Of a DNA stretch of 64,000 nt, positions 23,370-33,600 are shown piece by piece. The notes under the pieces are model-generated. The model ran no database searches. It saw only the letters and a list, made by a program, of their open reading frames with translations, and had not been told where the DNA came from. Source of the stretch: Aliitabrizicola sp031408575. GTDB lineage: Bacteria > Pseudomonadota > Alphaproteobacteria > Rhodobacterales > Rhodobacteraceae. Each line of letters opens with the position of its first letter. The first letter of the stretch is position 1. Where the stretch lies: assembly GCA_031408575.1 (NCBI GenBank), contig JANNWS010000146.1, positions 14,748 through 78,747 of the forward strand, in the 5' to 3' direction. Made by a program: the position numbers and the translations under genes.

Positions 23370-24677
23370 ATGCCCGTTTTTCTGGATACCCGCGACGTCC
23401 GATTCGAGGTGCAATTTGCGGCCCTTCTGGGGATGAAGCGCGAAGAGGCGGACGATGTGGATGCCGCCGTTGCCACGATCATCGCGGATGTCCGGGCGCG
23501 GGGCGATGCAGCGGTGCTGGAACTGACCGCGCGGTTTGACCGGTTGGAGCTGACGCCGGTGACGATGGCGTTTTCGCCAGCCGAGATCGACGCCGAGATA
23601 GCGAAGGTTTCGCCCGAAGATCGGGCGGCGCTGCAATTGGCGGCGGACCGTATCCGCGGCTATCACCAGCGTCAGTTGCCCGAGGATGTGTCTTGGGAGG
23701 AAGCCACAGGCGCGCGCCTTGGCTGGCGCTGGACACCGGTTTCGGCGGCGGGGCTATATGTGCCCGGGGGAACGGCGAGTTATCCTTCAAGTGTGCTGAT
23801 GAATGCAATTCCGGCGCGGGTGGCGGGGGTGGGGCGGCTGGTGATCTGTTGCCCGACACCGGGCGGCGTGGTCAACCCGCTGGTCTTGCTGGCAGCGCAG
23901 ATTGCCGAGGTGGAGACGGTTTACCGCATCGGCGGGGCGCAGGCGATTGCAGCGCTGGCCTATGGGACAGAGACCATTGCGCCCGTCGACAAGATCACCG
24001 GGCCGGGCAATGCCTGGGTTGCCGCCGCAAAACGCCGGGTGTTCGGGCGGGTGGGCATCGACATGATCGCGGGGCCGTCCGAGATACTGGTGATCGCGGA
24101 CCGTGACAATGACCCGGACTGGATAGCACTCGATCTGCTAAGTCAGGCCGAGCATGACGCAAGCGCCCAGTCGATCCTGATCACCGATGATGCCGGATTC
24201 GGGCAGGCCGTGGCCGATGCGGTGGCCACACGGCTGCAAACGCTGGACCGTCGCGCCATCGCCGGGGCAAGCTGGCGGGACAATGGGGCGGTGATCGTGG
24301 TGCGCGATCTGGACGAGGCGGCGGCCCTGTCGAACCGCGCGGCCCCGGAACATCTGGAGTTGTGCGTGGCCGACCCCGACGCGCTGGCCACAAAAATCAC
24401 CCATGCGGGCGCGATCTTTCTTGGGGCATGGACACCCGAAGCCATCGGCGATTACGTTGGCGGACCGAACCATGTGCTGCCCACAGCCCGGTCGGCACGG
24501 TTTTCTAGCGGGCTGTCGGTGATGGATTTCCTGAAGCGCACGACCATGGCAAAGATGACGCCCGCGGCGCTGGCCGCGATCGGCCCAGCCGCCGAGCGGC
24601 TTGCCAATTCCGAAAGCCTGCAAGCGCATGGATTGAGCGTGCGCGCGCGGCTTGACCGGTTGAACGGGGGTCTGTGA
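23370..24677 (+). CDS. hisD: Histidinol dehydrogenase
   Basis: 435 residues, typical HisD length. It oxidises L-histidinol to L-histidine in two NAD-dependent steps with zinc. Signatures are VPGGTASYPSSVLMN, the IAGPSEILVIAD region, the catalytic/zinc area LLSQAEHDASAQS, and AAPEHLELC. The ATG at 23370 follows GAAGGAG. Its stop forms TGATG with the GIY-YIG gene. Confidence 0.96.
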   Translation: MPVFLDTRDVRFEVQFAALLGMKREEADDVDAAVATIIADVRARGDAAVLELTARFDRLELTPVTMAFSPAEIDAEIAKVSPEDRAALQLAADRIRGYHQRQLPEDVSWEEATGARLGWRWTPVSAAGLYVPGGTASYPSSVLMNAIPARVAGVGRLVICCPTPGGVVNPLVLLAAQIAEVETVYRIGGAQAIAALAYGTETIAPVDKITGPGNAWVAAAKRRVFGRVGIDMIAGPSEILVIADRDNDPDWIALDLLSQAEHDASAQSILITDDAGFGQAVADAVATRLQTLDRRAIAGASWRDNGAVIVVRDLDEAAALSNRAAPEHLELCVADPDALATKITHAGAIFLGAWTPEAIGDYVGGPNHVLPTARSARFSSGLSVMDFLKRTTMAKMTPAALAAIGPAAERLANSESLQAHGLSVRARLDRLNGGL

Positions 24678-25570
24678 TGGGGTTTGGCAGGTCGATAGAG
24701 CTTTACCTTGTGGATGGGCGGCCGGAAGGTTTGCTGACCGCCAAGGTATTCAACTGGACCGGTCAGGTTCTGAAAGTGCCTCGTATACAGCTGCGTGATG
24801 CCCTCTTGCGCCCCGAAGCAGCTTTTACGGGCATCTATGTTCTGCTGGGTGAACGTGAAGGCAAGGAGACAGCCTATATTGGTGAAGGCGAAGAGGTGGG
24901 CGCGCGCATCCGTGACCATGACGGGCGCAAAGATTGGTGGACCACGGCGCTGATCGTGACCACTTCTGCCGACGAACTAAACAAGGCACACGTCAAGTAT
25001 TTGGAATCACGTCTGGTAGAACAGGCGCGGGCGGTGGGTGCCGTTGCGCTGGACAACGGCAATACGCCGCCACGGTCCAGCCTGTCCGAGGCGGCCGTCG
25101 CCAATATGGAGGAATTCCTCGATACGCTGTTCATTGTTTTTCCTGCCTTGGGGCTTGACATGTTTACAACGAAACGGCGCCCCGACACCGCAAAATCGGG
25201 TGTAACTGCTTCTACGGAAGCCAGGTTTGTGCTGGAGAATCGTAGGCACGAGATTAGGGCGATGGCCATGCTGATTGATGGCGAATTCATCGTGCTCAAA
25301 GGATCGCTGGCGCGGAACAACTGGGAAGGCGTCGGAGATCACGACGCAGGCTATGCGGCCCTGCACCGCAAATTGGTGGCGACAGGGGTTCTGGAACGTG
25401 GAACCCAAGTTGCGACCTTTCGGGACAATGTTGCGTTTAGCAGCCCATCGGCTGCCGCTGCCGTGGTACACGGACGTGCCGCCAACGGCCGTACGGAATG
25501 GAAAGAAGAAGGCACCGCCAAATCCTACGGCGACTGGGAAACCTCGCAATTGGCACAGGTCATCCTCTGA
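24677..25570 (+). CDS. GIY-YIG nuclease domain protein with DUF4357
   Basis: 297 residues. FTGIYVLLGEREGKETAYIGEGEEVGARI (about residues 51-79, written here in parts: FTGIYVLL and AYIGEGEEVGARIRDH) is the GIY-YIG core; the tyrosine and glycine positions and a later arginine fit. The C-terminal WKEEGTAKSYGDWE is the DUF4357 signature. Such proteins are often linked to defence or restriction loci. Here it sits between hisD and the UPF0262 gene, normally neighbours, with TGATG overlaps on both sides. Its middle (about 25150-25300) looks less GC-rich than its neighbours, consistent with acquisition. Biological role unknown. Confidence 0.82.
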   Translation: MGFGRSIELYLVDGRPEGLLTAKVFNWTGQVLKVPRIQLRDALLRPEAAFTGIYVLLGEREGKETAYIGEGEEVGARIRDHDGRKDWWTTALIVTTSADELNKAHVKYLESRLVEQARAVGAVALDNGNTPPRSSLSEAAVANMEEFLDTLFIVFPALGLDMFTTKRRPDTAKSGVTASTEARFVLENRRHEIRAMAMLIDGEFIVLKGSLARNNWEGVGDHDAGYAALHRKLVATGVLERGTQVATFRDNVAFSSPSAAAAVVHGRAANGRTEWKEEGTAKSYGDWETSQLAQVIL

Positions 25571-26046
25571 TGAACCGCCTCTGCCATATCGAGATCGACG
25601 AGCGCGGCCTTGTGCGGCCCACGCCCGAGATCGAGCAGGAGCGCCGGGTGGCAATCTTCGATCTGCTGGAGGACAACTCTTTCGCCCTGCCGATGCGCGA
25701 AGACCGGCCGGTGCCGCCTGGCCCCTACCGCCTTGGTCTGGCGATCCGCGAGGGGCGGCTGGTGTTTGACCTTGCCGATGAGGGCGCGCAGACCGTGGGG
25801 GCGTTCCATCTGTCGCTTGGCCCGTTCCGGCAGGTTGTGAAAGATTATTTCCAGATCTGCGAAAGCTATTTCGAGGCGGTCAAGCGTCTGCCCCCGAGCC
25901 AGATCGAGGCTATCGACATGGCGCGGCGCGGTATCCACAACGAAGGTGCGCGGGTGCTGCAAGAGCGGCTGGAGGGCAAGGCGCATGTCGATGTCGACAC
26001 CGCGCGCCGCCTGTTCACGCTGATCTGCGTGTTGCATTGGGGTTGA
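25570..26046 (+). CDS. UPF0262 family protein
   Basis: 158 residues. The N-terminus CHIEIDERGLVRPTPEIEQE and the core LGPFRQVVKDYFQICESYFE are characteristic of this alphaproteobacterial family, which usually follows hisD. Function unknown. The start forms TGATG with the upstream stop. Confidence 0.88.
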   Translation: MNRLCHIEIDERGLVRPTPEIEQERRVAIFDLLEDNSFALPMREDRPVPPGPYRLGLAIREGRLVFDLADEGAQTVGAFHLSLGPFRQVVKDYFQICESYFEAVKRLPPSQIEAIDMARRGIHNEGARVLQERLEGKAHVDVDTARRLFTLICVLHWG

Positions 26047-26047
26047 G

Positions 26048-26518
26048 GTGAGCGGCACTTTCCCCACTTCGGTGCTGTTTTGCTGCGACCACAATGCTGT
26101 CCGCTCGCCGATGGCCGAGGGGCTGATGAAACAACTCTACGGCCAGCGCGCCTATGTGCAGTCTGCCGGGGTGCGAAACGACATGGAGGTTGACGGCTTT
26201 TCGGTTGCCGTCTGTCAGGAGATGGGCATCGAACTGAGCCGTCACAGGTCGCGCAGCTTTGAAGAGATGCAGCAATGGGGTGACGACCTGACCGGGTTCG
26301 ACCTGATCGTGGCACTGTCGCCCGCCAGTCAGCGCATGGCGCTGGAACTGACGCGGTATTATCACCTTGACGTCGAATACTGGCCGATCCTTGATCCGAC
26401 CGGGCTGGGGGAATCGCGCGAGGCGAAACTTGGCGCCTACCGGCAGGCGCGCGATCAGATCCGGGAACGCATGCTGGCCCGGTTCGGCCCCCCGACCGAA
26501 CATCAGACCCTGCGCTGA
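26048..26518 (+). CDS. Low-molecular-weight tyrosine phosphatase family protein
   Basis: 156 residues with a GTG start one base after the UPF0262 stop. The P-loop CDHNAVRS has C13 and R19 (C-x5-R). DPTGLGESREAKLGAYRQAR holds the general-acid aspartate region. It is the usual neighbour of UPF0262 and is distinct from the ArsC domain at 9.1-9.9 kb. The substrate is unknown; it may act on protein phosphotyrosine. Confidence 0.85.
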   Translation: MSGTFPTSVLFCCDHNAVRSPMAEGLMKQLYGQRAYVQSAGVRNDMEVDGFSVAVCQEMGIELSRHRSRSFEEMQQWGDDLTGFDLIVALSPASQRMALELTRYYHLDVEYWPILDPTGLGESREAKLGAYRQARDQIRERMLARFGPPTEHQTLR

Positions 26519-26646
26519 GCCTGAACATGGCGTGTGACGCGCCGGAAAACAGGTCGATCGCTTAAAACTGGCCGTATGACCTGACGGCTTGGGCCTTTGT
26601 TAAGGGATGCCGCCTAGCGTGTCAGTCGTGAAAAGGGGATGGCGCG

Positions 26647-27234
26647 ATGCATGGGCTTGTCAACAGGTCGATCCAGGTGTTCCTGCGTGACACCTACGGG
26701 GCCGCGCTGTGGACCGATGTCGCGCAGACGGCCGGGCTTGGCTTTGATAACTTCGAAGCGATGCTCAGTTATGACGACCGGCTGACCGATGCCGTGATCG
26801 GGGCTGCGGCGCGGCTTTTGGACCGCCCGCGCGAGGCCGTGCTTGAGGATCTGGGGACGTTCCTTGTCTCGCACCCCAATCTTGAGTCGTTGCGACGGCT
26901 GTTGCGCTTTGGTGGCGTGACCTTTGTGGATTTTCTACATTCACTGGATGATCTGCCGGGGCGGGGGCGCCTGGCGCTGGCCGATCTGGACCTGCCACTG
27001 CTGGAATTGCAGGGCGAGGCAACCGACCGGTTTACGCTGGCTTGCCGCGCGCCGCTGCCGGGAATCGGGCATGTGATAGTAGGGCTTCTGCGCGCGATGG
27101 CGGACGACTATGGTGCGCTTGTGCTGCTGGAACATGAGGGCAGCGGGCTTGCGGGCGAAGTGGTATCGATTCATCTGCTTGAGTCGCAGTTTGCGGCAGG
27201 GCGGCGGTTCGACCTTGCCGTGCGGGCAGGCTGA
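26647..27234 (+). CDS. H-NOX-like (heme NO-binding domain) protein lacking usual heme ligands
   Basis: 195 residues with the H-NOX start MHGLVN and helical N-domain. By hand alignment to Thermoanaerobacter and Shewanella H-NOX, the proximal histidine position falls on P104 (SLDDLPGR), with the closest histidine H98 displaced. The Y-x-S-x-R propionate-binding motif falls on CRAPL (133-137). So it may not bind heme in the normal way, or uses H98. Two bases separate its stop from the diguanylate cyclase start, so it is probably that enzyme's sensor partner. Confidence 0.75.
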   Translation: MHGLVNRSIQVFLRDTYGAALWTDVAQTAGLGFDNFEAMLSYDDRLTDAVIGAAARLLDRPREAVLEDLGTFLVSHPNLESLRRLLRFGGVTFVDFLHSLDDLPGRGRLALADLDLPLLELQGEATDRFTLACRAPLPGIGHVIVGLLRAMADDYGALVLLEHEGSGLAGEVVSIHLLESQFAAGRRFDLAVRAG

Positions 27235-27235
27235 T

Positions 27236-28231
27236 ATGGATGGCACGATGCCCGATACCGGGATCAGGATTGAAGCGGCTGCACTGGCACGTCTGATGCC
27301 GATGCACCTGTGCCTGTCGGCCGATGGGATGGTGACCGGCTGCGGACCGACGCTGGGCAAACTGTTGGACGGACAGGTGCCATTGGGCAAGTGTTTCTTT
27401 GCGCTGTTCGAGGTGCGAAGGCCGGCCGGCGTCGGTGACCTTGCGGCGCTTGTCTCGCGGGCGGGTCAGCGGTTGCATGTACAACTGCGGGCCAAGCCCG
27501 GCACGGGATTTCGCGGGGTGGCCGTGCCGCTGGTTGCGGGCGAGGGGGTGCTGATCAACCTGTCGTTCGGCATCTCGGTGGCGGATGCGGTACGCGACCA
27601 CGCGCTGACCGATGCCGATTTCGCACCGACCGATCTTGCGATGGAATTGCTCTATCTGGTCGAGGCGAAGACGGCGGTAATGAAAGAGTTGCGCGATCTG
27701 AACCGCCGCCTTGAAGGGGCCAAGACCGCGGCCGAGGAACAGGCGCTGACCGATATGCTGACCGGGTTGCGCAACCGTCGCGCGCTGGACCTTGCACTGG
27801 CGCAGGTGATTGTGCGTGGCACGGCGTTCGGGCTGATGCACATGGATCTGGACTACTTCAAGGCGGTGAATGACACGCTGGGCCATGCCGCGGGCGACCA
27901 TGTGCTGCGCGAGGTGGCGCGGGTGTTGCGGGCGCAGACGCGGGGCGGCGATACGGTGGCGCGCGTCGGAGGCGACGAGTTTGTCATCGTACTTCCGGGG
28001 CTGGTCGAGGCAGGCGCGCTGGGCGCGATTGCAGGGCGGATCATCGCGCAACTGGATCAGCCGATGACGTTCGAAGGGCAGTTCTGCCGGATCTCGGCCA
28101 GCATTGGGATGACCGTCTCGACGGCCTATGATCCGGTGCGTCCCGACCGGATGCTGAGTGACGCCGATGAGGCGCTGTACGAGGCCAAGCGGGCGGGCCG
28201 GGGGCGTGCAGTGTTCCGTTCGGTGGGATGA
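27236..28231 (+). CDS. Diguanylate cyclase with N-terminal HNOBA/PAS-like domain
   Basis: 331 residues. Residues 20-115 resemble the H-NOX-associated PAS-like domain (HLCLSADGMVTGCGPTLGKL). A coiled linker follows (about 140-170), then a GGDEF domain starting LTDMLTGLRNRRALD. The active-site GGDEF is intact at 245-249, and the inhibitory I-site RxxD is present as RGGD at 236-239 with the usual five-residue spacing. It should make c-di-GMP with product inhibition, controlled by the adjacent H-NOX-like protein. Confidence 0.88.
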   Translation: MDGTMPDTGIRIEAAALARLMPMHLCLSADGMVTGCGPTLGKLLDGQVPLGKCFFALFEVRRPAGVGDLAALVSRAGQRLHVQLRAKPGTGFRGVAVPLVAGEGVLINLSFGISVADAVRDHALTDADFAPTDLAMELLYLVEAKTAVMKELRDLNRRLEGAKTAAEEQALTDMLTGLRNRRALDLALAQVIVRGTAFGLMHMDLDYFKAVNDTLGHAAGDHVLREVARVLRAQTRGGDTVARVGGDEFVIVLPGLVEAGALGAIAGRIIAQLDQPMTFEGQFCRISASIGMTVSTAYDPVRPDRMLSDADEALYEAKRAGRGRAVFRSVG

Positions 28232-28235
28232 CGGG

Positions 28236-29852
28236 TCAGGTGACGTTCAGTTCGCTGGACGCGCCCAGCGGGCGGATGAAGGCAAAGCCATTCGGGCCAA
28301 GGGCAAGCGTGTGTCCGGTCAGCATGGCGCATTGCGCCGGACCTGTCAGGCAACCGCCCGAAAGTGTCAGCGTGACCGGAACCGGCGAGAGGTTGAACAG
28401 GCAGATCAGCGTGTCGGCCCCGGCGTCACGCCGGAAGGCGAGCACGGGTTCTGGGGTGTCGATGAAAGTGGTGCGTCCGTCGCGCAGCGCAGGGCTTTTG
28501 CGGCGAAAGTCGAGCAGGCTCCGGTAGGTTTCCAGCACCGACCCCGCGATACCGGATTGAGCAGCCATATTGCGCGCATGTTGCGGCGGCTTGACGGGCA
28601 GCCACGGTGTGCCAGTGGTAAATCCGCCCTGCGCCGTCGCGTCCCAGACCATCGGCGTGCGGCAGCCGTCGCGCCCCTTGTATTCGGGCCAGAAGGTGAA
28701 ACCCGGCGGATCGGTCAGTTCGTGCCACTCGATGTCGGTCTCGGTCTGGCCCAGTTCCTCGCCCTGATAAAGGCAGATCGACCCTTCGAAGGACAGCAGC
28801 ATTGCGGCGGCAAGGCGTGCGATATCATCGACCTGACCGTGATCGGCCCAGCGGGTGGCGTGGCGGATCACATCATGGTTGGAAAACGCCCAGCATGGCC
28901 AGCCATCGGGTGCGCCGGTAAAGAACTTGGCGATGTGGTTGCGGAAATGCGCGGCGGTGAACTGCGGACCCAGCATGTCAAACGAGTAGGCCATGTGCAG
29001 GCGATTGTCGCCCTTGGTGTAATCGGCCATGACCTGCACGGCGCGATGGCTTTCGCCCACCTCCCCTACCATGACGCGGCCGTCATATTGGTCGAGCAAG
29101 GCGCGCATCCGTTGCAGGAAGTCGATGTTTTCCGGCCGGGTCTTTGAATAGAGGTGCAACTGCATTTCATAGGGGTTTACGGCGGGGGCCGTGGCATTGC
29201 CCGGCGCTGGCGGGTTGGAGCGGAGAGCCGCATCGTGGAAATAGTAGTTCACCGTATCCAGACGAAAGCCGTCCACACCCCGGTCAAGCCAGAATCGCAT
29301 CGTGCCAAGCAGCCAGTCCTGCACATCGGGGTTGTGGAAGTTGAAGTCGGGCTGGCTGGCCAGAAAGTTGTGCAGATAATATTGGCGGCGGCGCGCATCC
29401 CATTCCCACGCCGACCCGCCAAAGACTGAAACCCAGTTGTTGGGGGGGGTGCCATCGGGGCGCGCGTCGGCCCAGACATACCAGTCTGATTTCGGGTTGT
29501 TGCGACTGGACCGGCTTTCCTTGAAGAACGGATGCTGCGCCGAGGAATGGCTGAGCACCTGATCGATGATGACCTTCAGGCCAAGCGTGTGGGCGCGGGC
29601 CGTCATCGCATCGAAATCAGCAAGCGTACCAAACAGCGGGTCGACATCGGTATAGTCGGACACGTCATAGCCCATGTCGGCCATTGGCGAGGTGAAGATC
29701 GGCGACAGCCACACCGCATCGGCCCCCAGAGCGGCGATATGGTCAAGGCGGTGCGTGATGCCGGGCAGATCGCCTATTCCGTTGCCGACACTGTCCTGAA
29801 AAGAGCGCGGATAAACCTGATACGTCACCGACCCGCGCCACCAATCCTGCAT
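28236..29852 (-). CDS. Alpha-glucosidase (GH13)
   Basis: 538 residues. YQVYPRSFQDSVGNGIGDLP opens the barrel. Conserved regions include IIDQVLSHSSAQHP, GFRLDTVNYY (nucleophile Asp), VGEVGE (acid/base Glu) and SNHDVIRHATR (third acid). This is the oligo-1,6-/alpha-1,4-glucosidase subfamily of Rhizobiales and Rhodobacterales. The ATG at 29852 follows AGGGGGCAGG. No signal peptide, so it acts in the cytoplasm on imported glucosides. It stands alone, converging on the cyclase gene with four bases between. Confidence 0.92.
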   Translation of the reverse strand: MQDWWRGSVTYQVYPRSFQDSVGNGIGDLPGITHRLDHIAALGADAVWLSPIFTSPMADMGYDVSDYTDVDPLFGTLADFDAMTARAHTLGLKVIIDQVLSHSSAQHPFFKESRSSRNNPKSDWYVWADARPDGTPPNNWVSVFGGSAWEWDARRRQYYLHNFLASQPDFNFHNPDVQDWLLGTMRFWLDRGVDGFRLDTVNYYFHDAALRSNPPAPGNATAPAVNPYEMQLHLYSKTRPENIDFLQRMRALLDQYDGRVMVGEVGESHRAVQVMADYTKGDNRLHMAYSFDMLGPQFTAAHFRNHIAKFFTGAPDGWPCWAFSNHDVIRHATRWADHGQVDDIARLAAAMLLSFEGSICLYQGEELGQTETDIEWHELTDPPGFTFWPEYKGRDGCRTPMVWDATAQGGFTTGTPWLPVKPPQHARNMAAQSGIAGSVLETYRSLLDFRRKSPALRDGRTTFIDTPEPVLAFRRDAGADTLICLFNLSPVPVTLTLSGGCLTGPAQCAMLTGHTLALGPNGFAFIRPLGASSELNVT

Positions 29853-30064
29853 CCTGCCCCCTCGAACCCTATCTGAGTCGGCCCTCACGCTACTATGGCC
29901 GTTCGGACAGCGCCAACCGGCAAATTTGCCGTGCTACGGTGCAGAAGGGGGCAAGCCGCACCACCGGGTGGTGCGTTCTGTGCAAATAAGATCAGGCAAA
30001 CTGCAATCGGCGGGCGACGAAACCGACATTATGTGGCATGAACAAAAAAGGGTAATTCTGAACA

Positions 30065-30577
30065 ATGGTTTCTCCCATGCCAGTTTCATTGCTGCGGCTT
30101 CCTGTTGTTTCAACGGTGTTTCTGTTTTGTCTGGCACCGTTCGGGTTGGCCCAACAAGCTCGCGACGATATCAGCCTGACCATCACAGGACCGTCGGGCG
30201 AGACCAAGGCCGTCGTGTTTGACCGCGACGATCTGTTGGCGATGCGGCTGGTGACCTATCGGACAAGCACGATCTGGACGGATGGCGTGCTGGAGTTTCG
30301 TGGTGTGCCGCTAAGCGAAATTCTGAAGGCCGCAAATCTGACCGGAACCAACCTGATGCTTACCGCCAGCAACGATTACGCAGCCGAGGTTCCGATTGAT
30401 TCCATCCTGCCGGATATTCCGATGATCGCGTTTCAGATCGACGGCAAACCGATGTCGCTACGCGACAAGGGGCCTCTGTGGCTGGTCTATCCCTATGATC
30501 TGTCAACGACTTATCAGAGCGAAGTTGTCTACACCCGCAGCGTCTGGCAACTGGAACAGATCGAGGTTCTGCCGTAG
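30065..30577 (+). CDS. Periplasmic molybdopterin-binding-domain-like protein
   Basis: 170 residues with a signal peptide (LLRLPVVSTVFLFCLAPFGL, cleavage near AQQA). The mature part has VFDRDDLLAMRLVTYRT, LEFRGVPLSEILKAANL and GPLWLVYPYD, which resembles the sulfite-oxidase-type molybdopterin-binding fold but without a cofactor-binding cysteine. Similar orphan domains exist beside signalling genes in Rhodobacterales (recollection). Probably non-catalytic; ligand unknown. Confidence 0.65.
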   Translation: MVSPMPVSLLRLPVVSTVFLFCLAPFGLAQQARDDISLTITGPSGETKAVVFDRDDLLAMRLVTYRTSTIWTDGVLEFRGVPLSEILKAANLTGTNLMLTASNDYAAEVPIDSILPDIPMIAFQIDGKPMSLRDKGPLWLVYPYDLSTTYQSEVVYTRSVWQLEQIEVLP

Positions 30578-30608
30578 TGCTGCGGCGCTTTGGCCCCTCG
30601 CGATGTCT

Positions 30609-33600
30609 TCAGCGCAGATCATGCACCCGCACACCGGGAGTCACGGTGCGGGCGATGTCGCACAGGTGGGCATGGTGGGTCAGATAGATGACCTGCCCGA
30701 CCCGCGCCATGTCGGACAGGACCGCAAAGGATTGCGCTGCACGGCCATTGTCGAAGGTTTCCATGATGTCATCGGCGATGAACGGCACGGTGGGGCGGTT
30801 CTGCGCAAACTCGTGAAAACCCGCGACGCGCAAGGCAAGGTAAAGCTGGAACCGTGTGCCTTTCGACAGGTGCTGCGCCTGTTTTGATGCGCCGTTCGCG
30901 GCGATGGCGACAAGTTGTTCGCGGTCGCGGTCGGGGTGGGTCGCAAGACCGGAATAGGCATTCTCGCTGATCGCGGCAAAGGCCTGCGAGGCGCGGTTCA
31001 GCATCGCGCTGCGGTGACCGTCGCGGTAGGCGCGCAACGCGGTATCGGTGGCCAGCAGGCCTAAGCGCAGGCGCAGCCAGACGGTGGCCTCTTCTGCCAT
31101 TGCCAGAAGCAGGGCTTCACGATCAGTCTGCAGGCGGGCCACGGCATCGTCGCCGCCGATCGCGGCCAGTTGGCGGCGCAGATCCGATAAAACGGCATAG
31201 TTTTCCTGCGCTTCGGCGGACTGTCGCTGGCGTGCCGCAGTCAGAGTGGCGTCGGCGTGATCAAGGCTGGCACGGTCGGTTGCTTCAAGGACGGCGCGGG
31301 CGGCGTCGCTGCTGGTACTGCCCAGCGTTTCGCAAAGCGTGTCGGCATGGGTTGCCGCCTCTGCACGCAGGCTGGCTGCGTGGGCGGCGGTGGTCAGTTG
31401 ACTGGTAAGATCGTCAAGCGTCTGCACGCCAAAATGCTGCGCCATCACAGTGATGCGCACCGATGTGCGGGTGGCGGCGCGGTGCAGATCGCTCAGGCGG
31501 GTGCGTTTGGCGTCAAGCTCGGCTTGGGTATCGTGCTGCGTTCTGGCGGCAGTGGTGGCCTGGGCTGCGCGCGCATCAAGGGTGGCGTAGGCGGTGCTTG
31601 CGTCGGCCTCGGCCGTTCCGGGGGCCAACAGGGCCAGTGCTGCGGCAAAGGCGCTGAGGTTGGCCTCCATCTTGGCGATCCGGTCGGCCAGTGCAGCATG
31701 GGTCCCTGTGGCGAGGGTCAGCGCATCAAGGGTGGCCAGAACAGCGGGCAGGGTGGCCGGATCGGCCCGTCGGCCCAGCCAGGTCTTGCCCGCGGTGGCG
31801 GCCCAGGCGGCCGACCATGCAGCCTCGGCCGCGGTCGCGCGGTCAAGATCTTCGTCGCGCCTTGCGCGGTCGCGGGCAGCGGCGGCGGCAATCTCGTGCA
31901 GCGCTTGCGCTTTTGTCGCGGCGGCAAGGCGGGTTTCCGCCTCGGCCAGCAAGGCGTCGAACGGCGCGGGGGGGTGATCGAGTGCGGCCGCGAGGGCGGC
32001 TGCCGCCTCGGCCGCGTCGCAGTCGGCAAGGCGCAGAGCGGTCTGCGCCACATCGCAGGCCGCCTGCGCCTCGACTGCCGGGGCGCGCAGGACAAGCCAG
32101 TCGCGAAGCGCGGGCAACGACATTTCGCGGGGTAGGTCTGTGGACAGGCCGCGTATCAGGGCCGCCAGCGTGGCGCGGTGGCTGTCCAGCGTGATGGCGC
32201 ATTGTGCCTGTTGCGCTTCGGCCAGCGCCAGCGCCGTGCGGGTCTGATCGAGGTTGGCCAGAGCCTGAGCGAGACGGGTCGCTTCGGCGTGACCTTCGAG
32301 GCGGCGGATCTGGGCAAGGTCATCACGGCGCAGGGCCGCCTCAAACGCGTCGGCAGTTTGGGCGGTAAGCGTCTTGCGATGAGCGGCCCAAAGCGCCTCG
32401 CGTTCGGTTCGCAGTGTCGAAAGGCGCAGTTCGGAAAGGGCCGGGGCCGGGTTCGGGGCCTGGTCGGCCAGTGCGGAAACGCCGGTCCGCAGGCGGGCCG
32501 TTTCGGCCTGTGCGGCGTGCAGCGCAAGGGTTGCAGCCTCGGTTTCGCGGGCGATACGGTCAAGCTGGTCGCGGGATGGGGTCGTCAGGGCGGCAAGTGC
32601 CGCACCGCTGCCGCGCCACGGCGCAAGGGCGGCAAGGCGGGTTGCAAGCGTGGTTTGCGCCTGTGCGTCATCGCGGCGGGCCAGCCGCAGCGCCTGCGCG
32701 GGGTCATGGGCGCGCAGGCGCGCCAAAAGGGCTGCAAGGGCGGCGGGGGCCGGGGCTGTGCCAACGGCCTGAAAGCGGGCTTCTGCGTCGGCTGCGGTGC
32801 GGCGGGCCGCGTCGACCTCGACCCCGGCAGCGCTCAATGCAGCAAGAACCCCGGAGCGGGCAGCGAGTTGCGCGCGCAGCGTTGCCATCATGGCCGCGTC
32901 CAGCAGCAGGCCCTGCGGTTCGGCGGTCGGCTGGCCAAGGCGATGCAGCAATGCCGCCACGTTGCGCGCGGCATCATCCGCCTCGGTCCGGCGTTGCGGC
33001 AGGTCGGCAGTTGCGGTGTCGCGGGCGGCCTTGAGCGGCGCAAGATCGGCCAGCCGGGGGATCAGCGCAAGCGCTTCGGGGTCGGGCCGAAGTTCCGCAA
33101 GGCGGGCTTCGAGTGTGGCAATGATTGTTCCGGCTTCTTCGATGCGGGCGGCGGTATCTGTCGCGTCGCGGGCCAGGTCCGGCAGTTCGGTGAACCAGCC
33201 ATCGGGCAGCGCGGGCAGGTCAGGCAGGGTGGCGAGTTCCGCTTCGGTGCGGTGCAGGCGGGCAAGGGTGGGCAGGGCTGCAAGGCTACGATGGGTTGCG
33301 GCAAGGCGCGCGGTCGTGTCGGCAAGGGCGGCTTCGGCGGCACGATGTGCTGCGGTTGCCGCGGCCTCGGCTGCAATCAGGCGGGCATTTTCGCTGGCCC
33401 CGGTATCAAGGTCGCGCAGGCGGGCGTCCAACGCGTCAAGTTCCGCCCGCATCTCGCGCAACCGGGTTTTTTGCGCGCGGGGGCGGTGGAAGGATTCGGA
33501 TTCGGCGCGCAGCGCATCAAGCGTGCCTGTCAGGCCGGCAAGACCTGCGCTGGCGGAAAACAGCAGCTGGCCGAAATCGCCCTGACTGGCCAGAATGCTT

